This document shows, in pieces, positions 62,833-64,000 of a DNA stretch of 64,000 nucleotides (position 1 is the stretch's first letter; each line of letters begins with the position of its first letter). The stretch is from positions 1 to 64,000 of the forward strand of contig NZ_JACSQS010000012.1 of NCBI RefSeq assembly GCF_014836545.1, written 5' to 3'. The stretch is from Stenotrophomonas lacuserhaii (GTDB lineage: Bacteria; Pseudomonadota; Gammaproteobacteria; Xanthomonadales; Xanthomonadaceae). Made by a program: the position numbers and the translations under genes. The notes under the pieces are model-generated. The model was not told the origin of the DNA and did no database searches. It worked only from the letters and a program-made list of their open reading frames with translations.

Positions 62833-63888
62833 TCAGCTGCCCAGCACCTCAGCGAATTCATCCAACTGCTGCTGGCTGGTCGACCACGCCGTGACGAAGC
62901 GCACCGGCACCTCATCGGCGCCCAGTGGCATCGAAGTCGGCAGGCTGTCCGGATACCAGTCATAACACTCCGCACCCGCAGCCAGCAGGCGTTCGAGCAG
63001 GGGCTTGGGCATCACCACGAACACTTCGTTGGCCTGCACCGGCCAAGCCAGGCGGATGTCCGCATGCGCCTGCAGGGAGACGGCGAGCACCTGTGCGGCG
63101 TGGTTCGCCTGATGGGCGAGGTCCAGCCAATGGTCGTCCTGCAGCCAGGCGGTGAACTGGGCGCCGAACAGGCGTCCCTTGGATACGAGCTGGCCCGCGC
63201 GCTTGCGCCGGTAATCGAATCCTTCGGCAAGTTCCGGCTTGAAGAAAACCACCGCCTCTGCCGCCAATGCGCCGTCCTTTGACGCACCGAAGGACAGCAC
63301 GTCGATGCCGGCGTGCACGGTCATTTCGGCAGGTGTGCAGCCCAGCGCCGCCACCGCGTTGGCCAAGCGCGCCCCATCCATGTGCACGTGCAGGCCATGC
63401 TCATGGGCGAGGTCGGACAGTGCCTTCAGTTCGGCGGGCGTGTACACCAGGCCGTTCTCGGTGGCCTGTGCCAGCGACACCGCCGCTGGCTTGACGCTGT
63501 GCGGCCGCGCATCGGGCAGCCGCTTGAGCGTATCGCGCAGCGCCGCCGGGGTGATCTTGCCGCTGTCGGTGGCGATCGGCAGCAGGCGCGCGCCACCGGT
63601 GAAGAACTCCGGTGCAGTGGATTCATCGCTGATCAGGTGCGCCTGTGCATGGCACAGGATGGCATTCCAGGGCTGCGCCACTGCAGACAGGGCAAGGCAG
63701 TTGGCGGCGGTACCGGTGGCCACGAAGAAGGCCTTGACGTCGTGCTCGAACACGCGCGCGATCGCCTGTTCGGCCTGGCGGGTCCACGCATCATTTCCAT
63801 ACGAGGCAGCGGTGCCCGAGGACGCTGCGATGAGTGCATCGAGGATGCGTGGCGAAACGCCGGACTGGTTGTCACTGCCGAAATTCAT
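62833..63888 (-). CDS. ltaE: Low-specificity L-threonine aldolase
   Basis: A 351-residue PLP enzyme (fold type I) that splits L-threonine or L-allo-threonine to glycine and acetaldehyde. FGSDNQSGVSPRILDAL is the start; the Schiff-base Lys is in VLSFGASKDGALAAE, and HVHMDGARLANAV carries the PLP-binding Asp. The ATG at 63888 is preferred, another in-frame ATG lies at 63912. Full length. The last 112 bases of the window hold no further gene that I can support. Confidence 0.92.
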   Translation of the reverse strand: MNFGSDNQSGVSPRILDALIAASSGTAASYGNDAWTRQAEQAIARVFEHDVKAFFVATGTAANCLALSAVAQPWNAILCHAQAHLISDESTAPEFFTGGARLLPIATDSGKITPAALRDTLKRLPDARPHSVKPAAVSLAQATENGLVYTPAELKALSDLAHEHGLHVHMDGARLANAVAALGCTPAEMTVHAGIDVLSFGASKDGALAAEAVVFFKPELAEGFDYRRKRAGQLVSKGRLFGAQFTAWLQDDHWLDLAHQANHAAQVLAVSLQAHADIRLAWPVQANEVFVVMPKPLLERLLAAGAECYDWYPDSLPTSMPLGADEVPVRFVTAWSTSQQQLDEFAEVLGS

Positions 63889-64000
63889 GGAAGGCCTTTC
63901 ACTGGATGACATTGGCAAAGCGTACCGCGTGCGACCCGCCTGCGGCTTATGAATCTGATCCGTGCACTGCATGTGCAGGGGCGTGTGCGGCGCGCAACGA

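Overview
This 64 kb window is a high-GC gammaproteobacterial chromosome segment. Gene order and protein sequences fit the Xanthomonadaceae, most likely Stenotrophomonas (maltophilia-like). The evidence is the murJ-ribF-ileS-lspA-ispH and rpsP-rimM-trmD-rplS blocks, very GC-rich codon use, a large TonB-dependent receptor, and many short palindromic intergenic repeats of the GTAG-x-GCCGACC / GTGACGACC / GGGGTCAGAGTC types typical of that genus. This assignment is an inference; no database was searched.

Layout. 0-9.7 kb: rpsT (minus) diverges from murJ, ribF, ileS, lspA and ispH, followed by an exported M61 peptidase. 9.8-13.5 kb: a DUF3592-like membrane protein, a Sel1-like protein, tRNA-Thr(CGT), and a small accessory segment next to the tRNA. 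That segment holds a short secreted RHS-core protein with a candidate toxin tip and a one-nucleotide-spaced small acidic protein (probable immunity), ending in a decayed copy of the tRNA 3' end. 14-19.2 kb: an exported tandem OsmC-fold protein, a TonB-dependent receptor and a DUF1684 lipoprotein. 19.2-21.8 kb: an RsbQ-like hydrolase translationally coupled to a GGDEF cyclase, plus a small membrane protein. 21.9-25.3 kb: D-lactate dehydrogenase, lactate permease and a DUF4160/DUF2442-HTH pair. 26-30 kb: the cyoABCD quinol oxidase operon. 30-41 kb: an MHYT-GGDEF-EAL protein, radA, a CcsA/YpjD-like protein, ffh, nitronate monooxygenase, a class IV PLP enzyme and the rpsP-rimM-trmD-rplS operon. 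41-49 kb: a DUF1801 protein, a MATE transporter, Hsp15, katG, a DUF937 protein and an AT3-SGNH acyltransferase. 49.3-53.2 kb: a four-gene YIP1 / adaptor / ATPase / permease operon resembling Bacillus yknWXYZ, bracketed by a 53-bp direct repeat. 53.2-64 kb: mutS, a CDF transporter, a YiiX-like cysteine hydrolase with an esterase, a barstar-like protein divergent from a PAS-rich hybrid histidine kinase, a glycine-zipper protein and threonine aldolase.

How genes work together. Most of the window is housekeeping (translation, protein export, cell wall, isoprenoids, respiration, DNA repair). The parts that look accessory or poorly described are: the tRNA-Thr RHS toxin/immunity cassette; the periplasmic double-OsmC + TonB receptor + DUF1684 unit; the RsbQ-like/GGDEF sensor pair; the YknWXYZ-like exporter between direct repeats; the orphan barstar; and composite palindromic repeats that supply stop codons to neighbouring genes.
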